Source: Vibrio pectenicida
GTDB lineage: Bacteria > Pseudomonadota > Gammaproteobacteria > Enterobacterales > Vibrionaceae
DNA length: 64,000 nt
Direction: 5' to 3'
NCBI GenBank assembly: GCA_024347015.1
Contig: AP024889.1
Span: 1,488,001-1,552,000 of the forward strand
The position numbers were made by a program, and so were the translations under genes. Below are positions 1 to 9,439 of the stretch, piece by piece (the first letter of the stretch is position 1; each line of letters begins with the position of its first letter). A model generated the notes under the pieces. It ran no database searches. It saw only the letters and a program-made list of their open reading frames with translations, and was not told the DNA's origin.

Positions 1-1
1 A

Positions 2-1567
2 TTTTCATCTCCATATACGTTAATTACTTCTCCAAAAAATGTAGTCCGCCGACAAATATATATTATGGAAGAAAGAGAACTAGATTACATTACTAAAGTC
101 ATCAGTGATGATCACAATATTCATAATAAATCAAACAAATCTTCGATTGATGTAGGGAGTGTGCCAAATGTTAATAATTCACAAATTATAGAATTTGCTT
201 TTCACCGCAGATTTACTATTGGTAGAGAAGGGAAAGGAAACACAAATCTAAAGTTTAAGGTGAGATACTACAGAAAATCACCATATTTTTATAAATTTGG
301 TGACAAGGATAAATTTGTAGAGATTATCCTTGATGAAGGAGCTGGTCTTAATATGGGAGACGAAGAAGATATATATGCATCTTGGAAAAAAAATAGTCAT
401 ACCAGTTATGTTTATCGAGAATATATAGATTCGACCAGTATTGGCATAAATGTTAATGAAAGCGAAAGGCTAGAAAACGGTGATATTTATCTCAATGATC
501 TAGAGCCTAAGATGCAGGACCAAACAGATACGAGGATTGAAAAAGAAACCACCTCATCGATAAAACTTGGCCTTGGGCTTGCTCCTAAGCTTCCGATACA
601 AAATATAGAATATCGACTTACCAATAAATATCAAATTAATAGTAGTAAGCAATTTGGTTTAAAAACTGAAGCACATAAAAATGGATATCAGCTTAAATAT
701 CTTAATAATACTTATGGTTCCCATAAAGAACCAGAAGCAGGTTTTTGCAGTTTAGGAACGGCAGATGGCTGGTGCTGGGACTGGGCAACATCAGAGGATC
801 AACCTTGGAATTTTTCTAAATTAAGAGACAGGAATCCACTTTCTTTGCAAGGTCTTAGACCAGACTTTGTAGCCAAAATAGCTGCTAAACCTCAAGTTTC
901 AGGCTTTTCCACCATAAGTATTCACTCAAAAGTGAACACGTTATCTCTATTTGGTCAAAATAGAATGTTTTTAGGTAGAAGATATATCATTTCTAATGAG
1001 CTTTTCTCGTCAGGAAATAACTCAAATTGGCGTAAAGATAGAAATTATGAGAAACACGAGTATGCAGATGAATTTACCATCTTAGTTGATTGGGATAGTC
1101 CTTGGTTTCTCGGGAGTGACGCCGTAACAATAAAGTCTGTTTATCTAAGCCAAGATAATGCGATGTGTTTAACAGCCGAAGCCAATCATCAACTGTCATT
1201 TAGGGAGTGTGTCGAAGGTAGTAAGGCACAAGCATTTGTTTATGACCAAGAGAAACGCTACAGAAGTGTCGCCAATTTAAATCATTGTTTGGATTCTTCA
1301 AATCAACAACTTAAACTTAGTGATGAATGTAATGATGACTATGCTTCTAATACTCAAGTTTGGTATTGGGAAGAGCCAGACCGTTTCACTAATGATGTTT
1401 TGTTTACTATCAATTCAGATCAATCAATCAGTTTAATCGATGCTTCAACCAACCAGCCTAAAATATTAAAGGTTGGATATGATGAATCTAAACCTAATGG
1501 GACACAATTTACTAGCCGGTTTGCAGACTTTGGTATGGCAACATGTTTGTGCAGTAGCATCGAATAA
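2..1567 (+). CDS. VVH/VCC-like pore-forming hemolysin (leukocidin family), 5' end outside window
   Basis: The reading frame is open from base 2 through the first in-frame ATG (65) with no stop, so the gene is truncated by the window edge and that ATG is probably internal. The visible part (about 520 residues) matches the cytolysin body of Vibrio leukocidin-family toxins: an aromatic GWCWDW stretch, then a 'PLSLQGLRPDF' segment like the 'NPISYSNFKPNYD' of V. vulnificus hemolysin, then 'FTILVDWDSPWF' like the 'FTVDWDHPVF' of V. cholerae cytolysin. The last ~130 residues look like a ricin-type beta-trefoil ('MCLTAE', 'ERYRS'-like 'KRYRSVANLNHCLD', 'QVWYWEE'). The protein ends right after the trefoil, as VvhA does, and lacks the beta-prism of V. 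cholerae HlyA. By family it should be secreted and oligomerise into a membrane pore. Signal peptide and pro-region cannot be seen. Confidence 0.8.
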   Translation, partial: FSSPYTLITSPKNVVRRQIYIMEERELDYITKVISDDHNIHNKSNKSSIDVGSVPNVNNSQIIEFAFHRRFTIGREGKGNTNLKFKVRYYRKSPYFYKFGDKDKFVEIILDEGAGLNMGDEEDIYASWKKNSHTSYVYREYIDSTSIGINVNESERLENGDIYLNDLEPKMQDQTDTRIEKETTSSIKLGLGLAPKLPIQNIEYRLTNKYQINSSKQFGLKTEAHKNGYQLKYLNNTYGSHKEPEAGFCSLGTADGWCWDWATSEDQPWNFSKLRDRNPLSLQGLRPDFVAKIAAKPQVSGFSTISIHSKVNTLSLFGQNRMFLGRRYIISNELFSSGNNSNWRKDRNYEKHEYADEFTILVDWDSPWFLGSDAVTIKSVYLSQDNAMCLTAEANHQLSFRECVEGSKAQAFVYDQEKRYRSVANLNHCLDSSNQQLKLSDECNDDYASNTQVWYWEEPDRFTNDVLFTINSDQSISLIDASTNQPKILKVGYDESKPNGTQFTSRFADFGMATCLCSSIE

Positions 1568-1601
1568 CAGCTGTTAGCTGAAAAGCAAAAAATAATGAAT
1601 C

Positions 1602-1637
1602 AAAACCCGACAGAACCAGCATCTGTTGGGTTTTTAT
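1602..1637 (+). terminator. Rho-independent terminator of the hemolysin gene
   Basis: AAAACCCGACAGA (1602-1614) pairs with TCTGTTGGGTTTTT (1622-1635) around a 7-nt loop and runs into T residues, 35 bp after the hemolysin stop. One G-T mismatch sits inside the stem. Confidence 0.8.
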
Positions 1638-1825
1638 ATGATCACCCTATATCTACATTGCTAAAAATTAAATACTAAGCCGATGTAATTGTTTTGTATC
1701 AGAATTGCTTCGTACTGAACAACAATCTTCTCTTTAATTGCAATAACTTTCCAATGACCTGAATAAATTGAGTTTATAATTTAAATTACATTTATGCCAT
1801 TATCATTGGCTGACGAAGTGATTAG

Positions 1826-3028
1826 ATGAAGTTTGATCCAAATAATTCTATAAAGATACCCATTAACACACTGACAGTCGGGATGTTTGTTACTGCCATT
1901 GAAGATAGTGAGCGTGTCCATCTTGCCAATGCTGGTAGAGTTTCTTCAGAGAAAGCGATCAAACAGTTAGAAAAAAGTGGAATTAAATTCGCTTGGGTGG
2001 ATCAGAGTCTATCTACTAAGGGTAGTGTGTTTAATCCTGTTACCGATAGCGTGTTAGATACTACTCCACGTCTAGTGACAACAGTCAAACGCCAGCTGCC
2101 TAACCGAAAAATAAGGCAATCGACGGCAGCGAAGATAATCCGTGATGCAAAAGAGTTAGCCAATAAACTTTTAAATGAAACTTTCGATGATACTGAGCTC
2201 ATAGTCCCAAATCTTGAACGTTGGGCGGAAGATCTTATAAGTGAGGCATTGGATGACACGGATGCACTTCACTGTGTATCTGCTTTACGAAATAAAGATG
2301 AGTATCTGCTTGAACACTCGGTTAATGTGGCGACTTTGCTGGTTACATTTGGCAAATTTCTTGGGTTGCCGAGTGATACTCTAAAAAATATGGCGATAGG
2401 TGGAATTATTCATGATGTCGGAAAAATAAAAGTCGATGATAAGGTGTTACATAAGCAAGGAAAACTGACAGCTGAAGAATTTGAGCATATGAAGTTACAC
2501 CAAGTATATGCTGAGCAAATTATCTCTGAAGTATCAGGTATTAGTCAGATAAGTCGAGATGTATGTTTGATGCATCATGAGAAACTTGATGGGAAGGGGT
2601 ATCCAAATGGCCTTAAAGGAGATGATATCCCATTACATGGTCGTATGAGTTGTATTGTCGATATATATGATGCACTTACTGCAAACCGCTGTTATAAAGA
2701 TGGAATGAGCTCTGCTGATGCATTTAAAGTTCTACTAACGTTGACACCTTTTCATCTTGATAAAGATCTAGTGTATCAGTTTATTAATTGCGTAGGCATG
2801 TACCCGGTTGGAGCAATTGTTGAGCTTAATGACGGGAAAATTGGTATTGTTTGGACCTCCAATATTAGCGAGCCACTTAAGCCTGAGGTGAAGTGCTTTT
2901 ACTCTCGTAAATACAAAAGATTTATCGATGTTAAGTTCATGGACTTGAAAGATAAACGCTACAAGATTGAAAAGGCAATAGCACCGTGTGACTTAGAGAT
3001 AGATCCCACGCCATTTTTCGACTTGTGA
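1826..3028 (+). CDS. HD-GYP domain c-di-GMP phosphodiesterase with N-terminal DUF3391
   Basis: 400 aa cytoplasmic protein. The N-terminal ~125 residues resemble DUF3391, which often precedes HD-GYP domains. The HD-GYP domain spans about 150-320: the HD pair is H196-D197 in 'IIHDVGKI', followed by 'HHEKLDGKGYP' with H250-H251 and the GYP signature at 258-260. All main metal-binding signatures are present, so it should hydrolyse cyclic di-GMP to pGpG/GMP. By family it would promote motility or oppose biofilm formation. The gene is monocistronic: terminators lie on both sides. No receiver or transmembrane segment is visible, so the input signal is unknown. A GGDEF cyclase lies 12 kb away in the window, but nothing couples the two directly. 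Confidence 0.92.
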   Translation: MKFDPNNSIKIPINTLTVGMFVTAIEDSERVHLANAGRVSSEKAIKQLEKSGIKFAWVDQSLSTKGSVFNPVTDSVLDTTPRLVTTVKRQLPNRKIRQSTAAKIIRDAKELANKLLNETFDDTELIVPNLERWAEDLISEALDDTDALHCVSALRNKDEYLLEHSVNVATLLVTFGKFLGLPSDTLKNMAIGGIIHDVGKIKVDDKVLHKQGKLTAEEFEHMKLHQVYAEQIISEVSGISQISRDVCLMHHEKLDGKGYPNGLKGDDIPLHGRMSCIVDIYDALTANRCYKDGMSSADAFKVLLTLTPFHLDKDLVYQFINCVGMYPVGAIVELNDGKIGIVWTSNISEPLKPEVKCFYSRKYKRFIDVKFMDLKDKRYKIEKAIAPCDLEIDPTPFFDL

Positions 3029-3030
3029 CT

Positions 3031-3070
3031 AGTGAAATAAAGGCGTTGTTTACGATGTCTTTATTTCACT
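3031..3070. terminator. Convergent hairpin between the HD-GYP gene and cdd
   Basis: AGTGAAATAAAG (3031-3042) and CTTTATTTCACT (3059-3070) form a perfect 12-bp inverted repeat around a 16-nt loop, between two convergent genes whose stops are at 3028 and 3079. It probably stops transcription from both sides, although neither side has a long T tract. Confidence 0.6.
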
Positions 3071-3078
3071 AAGTACGA

Positions 3079-3966
3079 TTAAAGGGCTAAATAGCTGAGT
3101 GGAATATCGGGATTAATTGTTTCCAACGTAGATTGAGTGGTTTCTAAGTGGCTACAACTTCCTTCATACTTTTCAACTAATGCAATTGCTTCTATTTCGT
3201 CGAATGTTTTACCATTGAGAAGGATCTGACTAAGTGCAACTTGTAGTGGGGGTAGACTAGGGTTAAATGCAGCATTTTCAGCATAAGAACCTTGATAAAT
3301 TTTGCCATCCTTGACCTTAATACTTACGCCACTGTGGTTTTTAGTGTAGGGGGCATAGCTTTTGTTGAGAGCATTAAGAGCTGAAGCGATCATTTCATCA
3401 TTTTCTGTAGTTACATTGCCATGGTTAGCTTGTGCCATTAGACCAGATGTCACTCCGAGATCTGCTGGGCCAAAAGAATCTGGTAGGTAGCTTTGGAGTG
3501 TTTTCTCTTCTATTTTTGGCAGCTGCACCACAAGTTTATCGGCGGTTGTCAGCTCGTTCATAAACTGACGGCAATGGCCACATGGACTGAAATTGATGGT
3601 GATATCTGAAATGCCTTGCTCCCCTTTCATCCACGCATGACTAATAGCAGACTGTTCCGCGTGAACAGTTTGTCCTAATTGAGTTCCTACCATTTCAAGG
3701 TTTGCCCCAAAATACAAACGTCCAGATAATCCTCGAGCAATGGCGCCAACATAAAAATTTGAAATGCTTGCATGAGCATATGCAGCTGCGAACGGAAGTA
3801 GAGTGACTCTTAGATCTTTATCGGCAATACCAGATATTTGTAGCAACCGAGAGTATTGCTCTTTTGATAGTGTGGCATCAAAGTCATCAGTAAGCACAAT
3901 AGGAGATAGGAAGTCGGCAATGTTTGTTGGTGCTTCAGCGAGTACGAGTTCAAGGCGGCTTCTCAT
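3079..3966 (-). CDS. cdd: Cytidine deaminase
   Basis: 295 aa, the length of E. coli Cdd (294). It deaminates cytidine/deoxycytidine to uridine/deoxyuridine in pyrimidine salvage. Zinc site: H102 and E104 in 'VHAEQ', and C129/C132 in 'PCGHC', at the same numbers as in E. coli. The C-terminal half is the second, catalytically degenerate deaminase-fold repeat typical of the long, dimeric gammaproteobacterial form. The frame is open 43 codons further upstream, but I place the start at the ATG at 3966 (MRSRLEL) because an AAGGAT ribosome site sits just ahead and the N-terminus then matches the family. It lies downstream of yohK/yohJ on the same strand, as in E. coli, but behind a 243-bp gap that may hold its own promoter. 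Confidence 0.95.
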   Translation of the reverse strand: MRSRLELVLAEAPTNIADFLSPIVLTDDFDATLSKEQYSRLLQISGIADKDLRVTLLPFAAAYAHASISNFYVGAIARGLSGRLYFGANLEMVGTQLGQTVHAEQSAISHAWMKGEQGISDITINFSPCGHCRQFMNELTTADKLVVQLPKIEEKTLQSYLPDSFGPADLGVTSGLMAQANHGNVTTENDEMIASALNALNKSYAPYTKNHSGVSIKVKDGKIYQGSYAENAAFNPSLPPLQVALSQILLNGKTFDEIEAIALVEKYEGSCSHLETTQSTLETINPDIPLSYLAL

Positions 3967-4076
3967 TATAAATCCTTGTATTGATATTATTAAACATCTG
4001 CAGACCACTAAACTTTGGTTATCAGCGTGGCGCAATCTGATGTGGCAGTCCATTTTATGGTACAAAGAAATTTTTA

Positions 4077-4095
4077 CTGTGATTTTGATCTGCAT
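4077..4095 (-). promoter_or_regulatory. Possible CRP-like half-site in the cdd upstream region
   Basis: The + strand reads CTGTGATTTTGATCTGCAT. One half (TGTGA) matches the CRP consensus TGTGA-N6-TCACA perfectly, but the other half is poor. It lies about 110 bp ahead of the cdd start. E. coli cdd is controlled by CRP and CytR, which makes a site plausible. A GTGAGATCAC palindrome sits close by (about 4132-4141). Weak evidence only. Confidence 0.25.
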
Positions 4096-4209
4096 TATTA
4101 ATGTAACGGAAATAATTTTTGCACATTATGGGTGATCTCACACATATTAACGATTGCATAACTACGGATAGCGAACTGAATCAAATTAGATAAATATAAT
4201 CCAACATGC

Positions 4210-4887
4210 TTATGCTGCTAGCCATACTGCAAGCGTAAAGAAAATAGGTGAAATAACGGATGTGATGACACCGCATAGAACTAGTGAAAGAGAACTAAAT
4301 GCGGCATCTTGGCCATTTTTTTCCGCACATGTAGCTGTACCAAGGGCGTGAGATACAGCCCCCATAGTTAAACCTTTTGCAATGGGGTGAGTAATATTAA
4401 GTAAGGCATATATTGGGTAGGCAAAAATAGCACCAAATAATCCTGCTAACATCACTAAAATGGCCGCGATAGAGGGTTCTCCTCCAAGGTGGCTTGAAAT
4501 TTCCATAGCAATAGGTGTTGTTACGGATTTACCAAGTAGACTGGCAATCAAGCTTAGATCAGCATGCATATAGGAGGCAATTAGTGTGGTAGTAAGCATA
4601 GACATGATACTGCCCACTGTGCATGAAAGGATAATGATACGCCAGTTTGAACGTATCTGCGGAAGCTGCTCATATAGAGGGTAGGCGAGCGCTACGACTG
4701 CTGGTTGAAGTAGGTAGTTTATCCACTGGTTGTCTTGATAATAGGTGTCGAAAGGCACTTTAAGATAACTAAGACAAGGTATGATGACCGCTAAACTGAT
4801 TAAAAGCGGATTCATTAAAGGGTTTCTCACTTTCTGACTAAGCCATCGAGCAGAGAAAAAAACGATTATGGTAAAGGTTAACCACAT
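4210..4887 (-). CDS. yohK: LrgB/CidB-family inner-membrane protein (YohK)
   Basis: 225 aa with 6-7 hydrophobic segments throughout and the LrgB signature 'SLLGKSVTTPIAMEISSHLGG' region (about 125-146), followed by 'GAVSHALGTA'. LrgB proteins work with a small LrgA partner. The pair has been linked to murein hydrolase control and, in some bacteria, to transport of small metabolites such as pyruvate or glycolate. The start shares one base with the yohJ stop, so the two are translationally coupled. The yohJ-yohK-cdd order is the same as in E. coli. The substrate cannot be read from the sequence. Confidence 0.9.
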   Translation of the reverse strand: MWLTFTIIVFFSARWLSQKVRNPLMNPLLISLAVIIPCLSYLKVPFDTYYQDNQWINYLLQPAVVALAYPLYEQLPQIRSNWRIIILSCTVGSIMSMLTTTLIASYMHADLSLIASLLGKSVTTPIAMEISSHLGGEPSIAAILVMLAGLFGAIFAYPIYALLNITHPIAKGLTMGAVSHALGTATCAEKNGQDAAFSSLSLVLCGVITSVISPIFFTLAVWLAA

Positions 4888-5252
4888 TATTTTTTGCCCT
4901 CTTTTAGTAGGCGATCGAGCATCAACCCTAATGTAATAATGACAATAAAACTGCCTCCGATAACACTTGTTAGCACAGGTAATGCGTTGGTATAAAGCAT
5001 ACCAAAGTGTTCCATTAAGCCAACGCTAACCGGAACAAATAACAGCACCATGTAGCGAATAAAAAGCGTTGAGCTGGGACGGACCCATTTTGAAGATACT
5101 ATTCCACTAACAAGAAGGATAAACAGGGTTAACATACCTATAATACTGCTTGGTATTGAAGTGCCAAGCAATGATTGAATTGCATTACCTATCAATAAAC
5201 ATATGAAGATTAGCCCCATAGAAATGACATATTTGAGTAGTTTTTTTGTCAT
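4887..5252 (-). CDS. yohJ: LrgA/CidA-family membrane protein (YohJ)
   Basis: 121 aa with four hydrophobic helices. '[16 protein letters not shown]' (about 35-50) and '[14 protein letters not shown]' (about 70-83) are the holin-like LrgA/YohJ signatures. It is the small partner of the downstream YohK protein and overlaps it by one base. The ATG start at 5252 has no very strong ribosome site ('ACTAACC' ahead), but length and N-terminus fit the family (E. coli YohJ is 132 aa). Confidence 0.88.
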   Translation of the reverse strand: MTKKLLKYVISMGLIFICLLIGNAIQSLLGTSIPSSIIGMLTLFILLVSGIVSSKWVRPSSTLFIRYMVLLFVPVSVGLMEHFGMLYTNALPVLTSVIGGSFIVIITLGLMLDRLLKEGKK

Positions 5253-5296
5253 GGTTAGTCCTATTGTACAATTACAACTTAACTATAAACACAAAC

Positions 5297-5320
5297 ACAC
5301 TAGGTGGTGTTGCCTAGTGT
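5297..5320. repeat. Perfect 8-bp inverted repeat between sbcB and yohJ
   Basis: ACACTAGG (5297-5304) and CCTAGTGT (5313-5320) flank an 8-nt loop. It lies 85 bp after the sbcB stop and 45 bp before the yohJ start. It could end the sbcB transcript or be an operator for yohJK. The T content beyond the stem on the minus strand (GTTTGTGTTTA) is too weak to decide. Confidence 0.45.
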
Positions 5321-5404
5321 ATTCTCCGACTTCGCATGACTAAATTATTGTTATGACGTCATTGCATAAGCGCTGCTTTGGTTAGGGTGCAGGTAATAAG
5401 CTGT

Positions 5405-6829
5405 TTAAGAGACTAACTTCTCAACGTATTTGTAGACTGATTTTAAAATAACAACCTTACTTTCGTCACTTTCATATTCATGAACTAAGTTTTCCAAATT
5501 GAGGATATAGTCTTGAATACGACTGCCAAAATAGTCTTGGCAGTGATTAGCCCATTGGTGTTGTTCAATATCGTTCAATGTTGATGGGAAGTTTCTTGCT
5601 CGGTATCGAAATAAAAGTGGCGCAATGCGTTGGTCATGAAAAGAGATGTCCAATGAACCTAGGTTTTCTGGATCCGTTTCTCTAATAATATTCATTGAGG
5701 TTCTATCAGCAGGTGAGAAAAAACCGTCATATAATTGCGAATCAATATCTTTGTTATTGACATATTCTCGTTCTATTGAGTAGAGCGAGACAAGCTTTTC
5801 ACGTATTTCAGGATTTTGTTTAATTATATCGAGATTCTGAAGACATTGCTCTCGATTGATGCCAATTGTTGCCGCATTTTCAGCAGTGAGTGTTTTCGCT
5901 TTTGCTAGGATCGGGCATTTATTTAAGTGTATCAGCTTAATTGGTACAGGAAGCTCGTCTGGTCCTAGTTGAGAGCGTTTAGTATATAGTCGTTGATTAA
6001 GCTGCTCTACATCAAGGTCAAGAAGTGGTTGAGGATCTTTGGCCAAATCCACCACAATCACAGCATTTTGATTCGTCGGGTGCCATGCCAGTGGTACAAC
6101 CCAGCTAGTATACTGACAATCGCGGCCCAACATACCAGAGACGTGCATCAATGGTGTCATATTGACGATATCCACCAAATCGTTGAGTTTTCGTTTATGG
6201 CGCATACTTAAAAAGTAATCAAACAGCTTAGGCTGAGCCGCTTTAAGCTTTTTCGTCATTTCAATTGTGGCTATAACATCGGCCATCGCATCGTGCGCGT
6301 TAGCGTGTTCTATGCCATTGGCAACAGAGAGGTGCTCCAGCTTAAAGCTAGTGAAACCTTCTTCATTTTCTGGCCAATTAATACCTTCAGGGCGAAGAGC
6401 GTGGCAGGCACGCATAACGTCTAGTAAATCCCAACGTGAGTTACCATTTTGCCAACTCCAAGCGTAAGGATCAATAAAGTTGCGGTAACAGGTATAGCGT
6501 GTGACTTCATCGTCAAAGCGTATATTGTTATAGCCCAAACTGGTGGTATTTGGTACAGAAAATTGTTGGTGGATCTGAGCAATAAATTCTGGTTCAGTTA
6601 GGCCATGGTTAACCGCAGTTTGTGGGGTAATCCCAGTGATTAAAGCTGCTTCTGGCGAAGGGAGGTAATCAGAAGGTGGTTGACAATAGATAACTAGAGG
6701 TTCACCAATAATATTAAAGTCCATATCAGTGCGTACGCCTGCGAACTGACATGGCCTATCGAGGGCTGGACTCGTTCCCCAGGTCTCATAATCGAAGAAG
6801 AAGAATGTAGGTTGTTCTTTATTGCTCAT
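5405..6829 (-). CDS. sbcB: Exodeoxyribonuclease I
   Basis: 474 aa against 475 in E. coli. Exonuclease I digests single-stranded DNA 3' to 5' and acts in recombination and mismatch repair. The DEDDh exonuclease motifs are present: 'FDYETWG' with D13 and E15, 'YNNIRFDDE' around 100-108, and 'NAHDAMADV' with the catalytic His and Asp around 177-182. The C-terminal part contains the SH3-like and helical regions of the family. Single gene with its own upstream gap of 148 bp in which I see nothing else. Confidence 0.96.
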   Translation of the reverse strand: MSNKEQPTFFFFDYETWGTSPALDRPCQFAGVRTDMDFNIIGEPLVIYCQPPSDYLPSPEAALITGITPQTAVNHGLTEPEFIAQIHQQFSVPNTTSLGYNNIRFDDEVTRYTCYRNFIDPYAWSWQNGNSRWDLLDVMRACHALRPEGINWPENEEGFTSFKLEHLSVANGIEHANAHDAMADVIATIEMTKKLKAAQPKLFDYFLSMRHKRKLNDLVDIVNMTPLMHVSGMLGRDCQYTSWVVPLAWHPTNQNAVIVVDLAKDPQPLLDLDVEQLNQRLYTKRSQLGPDELPVPIKLIHLNKCPILAKAKTLTAENAATIGINREQCLQNLDIIKQNPEIREKLVSLYSIEREYVNNKDIDSQLYDGFFSPADRTSMNIIRETDPENLGSLDISFHDQRIAPLLFRYRARNFPSTLNDIEQHQWANHCQDYFGSRIQDYILNLENLVHEYESDESKVVILKSVYKYVEKLVS

Positions 6830-6977
6830 TCGCTTGTTGCTCTATATTTGTGATTCTTCACCACGAGTATTGTATATCAGTTGGTCAGCTAAGGCCGCTG
6901 TTTTCTTAATGTATGGCTGATTAAAGTTATGGGGGAAGCACTCGTACTTTACTTTTCACTATTGAAAAAAGGGTGGG

Positions 6978-7739
6978 TTACTTAAACTTTTCAACTAGCA
7001 ATTTATATTCTGGGGTTTTCTTAAAGGCATCTAGCGCGGCTTGCATCTTGTTGACGATCTCTATTGGTGTGGTTTTGTTTACCGCGAAGTAGTTGTCATT
7101 GAATTTGAATTTATATACTGGTTCTATTAACGTCGTAGATACATTAAGTTCTTCTAACAGAGTTTTAGCTCCTGTCCAGTTTGTTGCCCACAAATCGATA
7201 CGACCTTTGATAAGTTGCTGAGCAAGTAGCTCTGGGTCGTGTGAGCGTATGATATTTTCGCTTGGGATTTTTAATTTCTCGACACGTTTTTCTAAGCTAT
7301 CTCCCCTTATTACACCGATGCGATATTTCATTAAATCCTTACTTGAAATAATGTTAATATTACTGGTCTTTCTGGCAATCAGGAAAGAAGGAGTGCCTTC
7401 GGATATAGGACCTACCCACAAAAACAAACTCTCTCGTTCAGGCTTTCTAGATGTAGCAAATAGCACTCTGCCTTTTCTTTTAAGTGTGGCTTTATAAGCT
7501 CTAGCCCAAGGTAATACGAGGATATCTTCGCGGCTGAGCCCCGACTTGGCATGTTTGGCTGTACCCAATAAAACTTCAACAGACAGCCCTGTTAAATTCC
7601 CATTAGCATCGATAAAGTTTAGGGGAGGGTATTCTTCGGTCATAAACTTGAGTTCTCCCCACGGGTCATACAATGGCAGACCAGCTCTCGAGACAAAGGA
7701 CAGTAATACTAATGCTGTTACAAAAAGCGTTCGGAGCAT
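6978..7739 (-). CDS. Periplasmic solute-binding protein, SBP_bac_3 type
   Basis: 253 aa from the chosen start at 7739 (MLRTLFVTALVLLSFVSRAG), which begins with a good signal peptide. The frame extends 30 codons upstream, but those residues do not look like a secreted N-terminus. No clear ribosome site marks either start. The mature part has the two-lobed PBPb pattern: 'FMTEEYPPLNFIDANGNLTGLSVEVL', 'LPWARAYKATL', 'YRIGVIRGDSLEK', 'LIKGRIDLWATN', ending 'MQAALDAFKKTPEYKLL'. Such proteins bind amino acids or similar small polar solutes. No ABC permease or ATPase adjoins it, as is common for the many orphan Vibrio members of this family. Ligand unknown. Confidence 0.8.
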   Translation of the reverse strand: MLRTLFVTALVLLSFVSRAGLPLYDPWGELKFMTEEYPPLNFIDANGNLTGLSVEVLLGTAKHAKSGLSREDILVLPWARAYKATLKRKGRVLFATSRKPERESLFLWVGPISEGTPSFLIARKTSNINIISSKDLMKYRIGVIRGDSLEKRVEKLKIPSENIIRSHDPELLAQQLIKGRIDLWATNWTGAKTLLEELNVSTTLIEPVYKFKFNDNYFAVNKTTPIEIVNKMQAALDAFKKTPEYKLLVEKFK

Positions 7740-7844
7740 AATACACAGTATCGTTAAGGGCGAAGTAAAGGTTCTATAATCGAGGATAGGCCAAATTTGA
7801 ACAATCAGCATTGTATCTAGGGTAAACAAGCCATATATAATCTT

Positions 7845-7876
7845 GAAAACAAAGTCCTCGAAAGTTAGGTTCGAGG
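7845..7876 (-). terminator. Terminator of tcyP
   Basis: On the minus strand, CCTCGAA (7876-7870) and TTCGAGG (7862-7856) form a 7-bp stem with a 7-nt loop, followed by ACTTTGTTTTC. It lies 23 bp after the tcyP stop. Confidence 0.65.
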
Positions 7877-7898
7877 CTCAGAAATGGCTAAATTCACC

Positions 7899-9275
7899 TT
7901 AAGCTTTTTGTGTTTCTAGCTTTTCGTCAGGCAATCCCTTACCAATTAGTAGTCGGCTGGTAATAGTGCCTGCTGTTATTGCACCTGAGACATTCAGGGC
8001 GGTTCGAGCCATATCAATTAAAGGCTCAATCGAAATGAGCAATGCAGCTATAGTGACTGGAAGGCCCATTGCTGGCAACACGATTAGTGCTGCGAAAGTT
8101 GCGCCTCCACCAACGCCAGCGATACCGAATGAACTCACAACGATTATCGAGACTAGAGATAAGATAAAATGAATATCTGTAGGGTCAATACCTACAGATG
8201 GTGCGACCATTACAGCAAGCATGGCAGGGTAGATACCCGCACAACCGTTTTGACCAATTGTTGCACCAAATGATGCCGATAGGTTAGCAATCGCTGGTGG
8301 AACGTTCAGTTTATTGATTTGAGCTTCTACGCTGAGTGGGATTGTTGCCGCAGAGCTTCTAGAAGTAAACGCAAACGTAAGGACTGGCCAAATTTTTTGA
8401 AAGTAGCTCTTGGGGCTGACGCCGACAAAGGAAACCAGAATACCATGCACAACAAACATAAGAGCGATAGCGACATAAGAAGCAATGATAAAACCGAGTA
8501 GGTTAAGAATATCATTGGCACTAGAGGTTGCGACGACTTTTGCCATCAGTGCAGCGATACCATAAGGTGTTAAGGCCATAATCATTTTAACAAGACGCAT
8601 GATGATAGATTGAGTAGCATCGACAAATATGCTTATCGGTCGTTCTAGCTCTTGTTTTTCCATCATTACTTTACGGGCTGCAATACCAGTGAGGACGCCG
8701 AAAATTACCACGGCAATAATTGATGTTGAACGTGCCCCTGTGAGATCTGCAAATGGATTGGTCGGGATGAAGCTGACTAGCATCTGTGGAATAGTTAGCT
8801 CGCTGACGGCTCCAACCCTATTTTCTAGAATTGCAATACGGGCTGTTTCTCTAGTACCTTCTACTAGGCCTTGTGCAGTTAGACCAAAGGCTTGAGTAAT
8901 CATGATACCGACTAGCGCAGATATTGCGGTTGTCGCCAATAATATTGATATGGTTAAGCCGGAGATTTTACCCAGTGAGCCTCCTTTTTCTAATTTCACG
9001 ACAGCAGAAATCATCGAAACTAAAACTAGAGGCATGACTACCATCTTCAGTAGGCTAACATACCCGCTACCAACAATATTTATCCATTCAAGCGTTTCAT
9101 TGATAACCTGAGAATTTTGGTGAAACACTAGTTGCATTATAAGTCCAAAGGTACTCCCTGAAACTAAGCCGAGGAGAACCAACCGAGACAAACTGTTTTC
9201 TTTGTTTTGTTGCCGCATAATAAAAAACAAAATTGCGAAAAATATCGCCAAAGAAGCGATAGATATGAGTGACAT
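7899..9275 (-). CDS. tcyP: L-cystine:cation symporter TcyP (DAACS family)
   Basis: 458 aa polytopic inner-membrane protein, closely resembling E. coli TcyP/YdjN (463 aa). Shared stretches include 'WINIVGSGYVSLLKMVVMPLVLVSMISAV', 'FIPTNPFADLTGA', the re-entrant-loop segment 'FAFTSRSSAATIPLSVEAQ', 'SFGATIGQNGCAGIYPAMLAVMVAPSVGI', and 'GVGGGATFAALIVLPAMGLPVT'. The E. coli protein imports L-cystine and related sulfur compounds and is induced under sulfur limitation. The start at 9275 gives a first membrane helix directly at the N-terminus. Single gene, followed by its own terminator. Confidence 0.92.
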   Translation of the reverse strand: MSLISIASLAIFFAILFFIMRQQNKENSLSRLVLLGLVSGSTFGLIMQLVFHQNSQVINETLEWINIVGSGYVSLLKMVVMPLVLVSMISAVVKLEKGGSLGKISGLTISILLATTAISALVGIMITQAFGLTAQGLVEGTRETARIAILENRVGAVSELTIPQMLVSFIPTNPFADLTGARSTSIIAVVIFGVLTGIAARKVMMEKQELERPISIFVDATQSIIMRLVKMIMALTPYGIAALMAKVVATSSANDILNLLGFIIASYVAIALMFVVHGILVSFVGVSPKSYFQKIWPVLTFAFTSRSSAATIPLSVEAQINKLNVPPAIANLSASFGATIGQNGCAGIYPAMLAVMVAPSVGIDPTDIHFILSLVSIIVVSSFGIAGVGGGATFAALIVLPAMGLPVTIAALLISIEPLIDMARTALNVSGAITAGTITSRLLIGKGLPDEKLETQKA

Positions 9276-9439
9276 AGCAGATAACCTATATTAAAAAATT
9301 TTATGACAGCATGTGATTCTGTAATGAACGATAATGATTTGCCAAGTAGCAATGAAATGAAAATTGGATATAAAATATAACCATTAGTTATTAGGCGGTT
9401 AGAATTGGACATTCGTCACAGAGTTAAATAATAACTCGT

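Noticed and set aside
65..67. ATG at 65 as the start of the hemolysin
   Set aside because: The frame is open upstream to base 2 and the sequence around it is mid-protein for this family, so the gene begins outside the window.
3967..4095. 43-codon N-terminal extension of cytidine deaminase
   Set aside because: It has no family similarity, and a good ribosome site sits just before the ATG at 3966.
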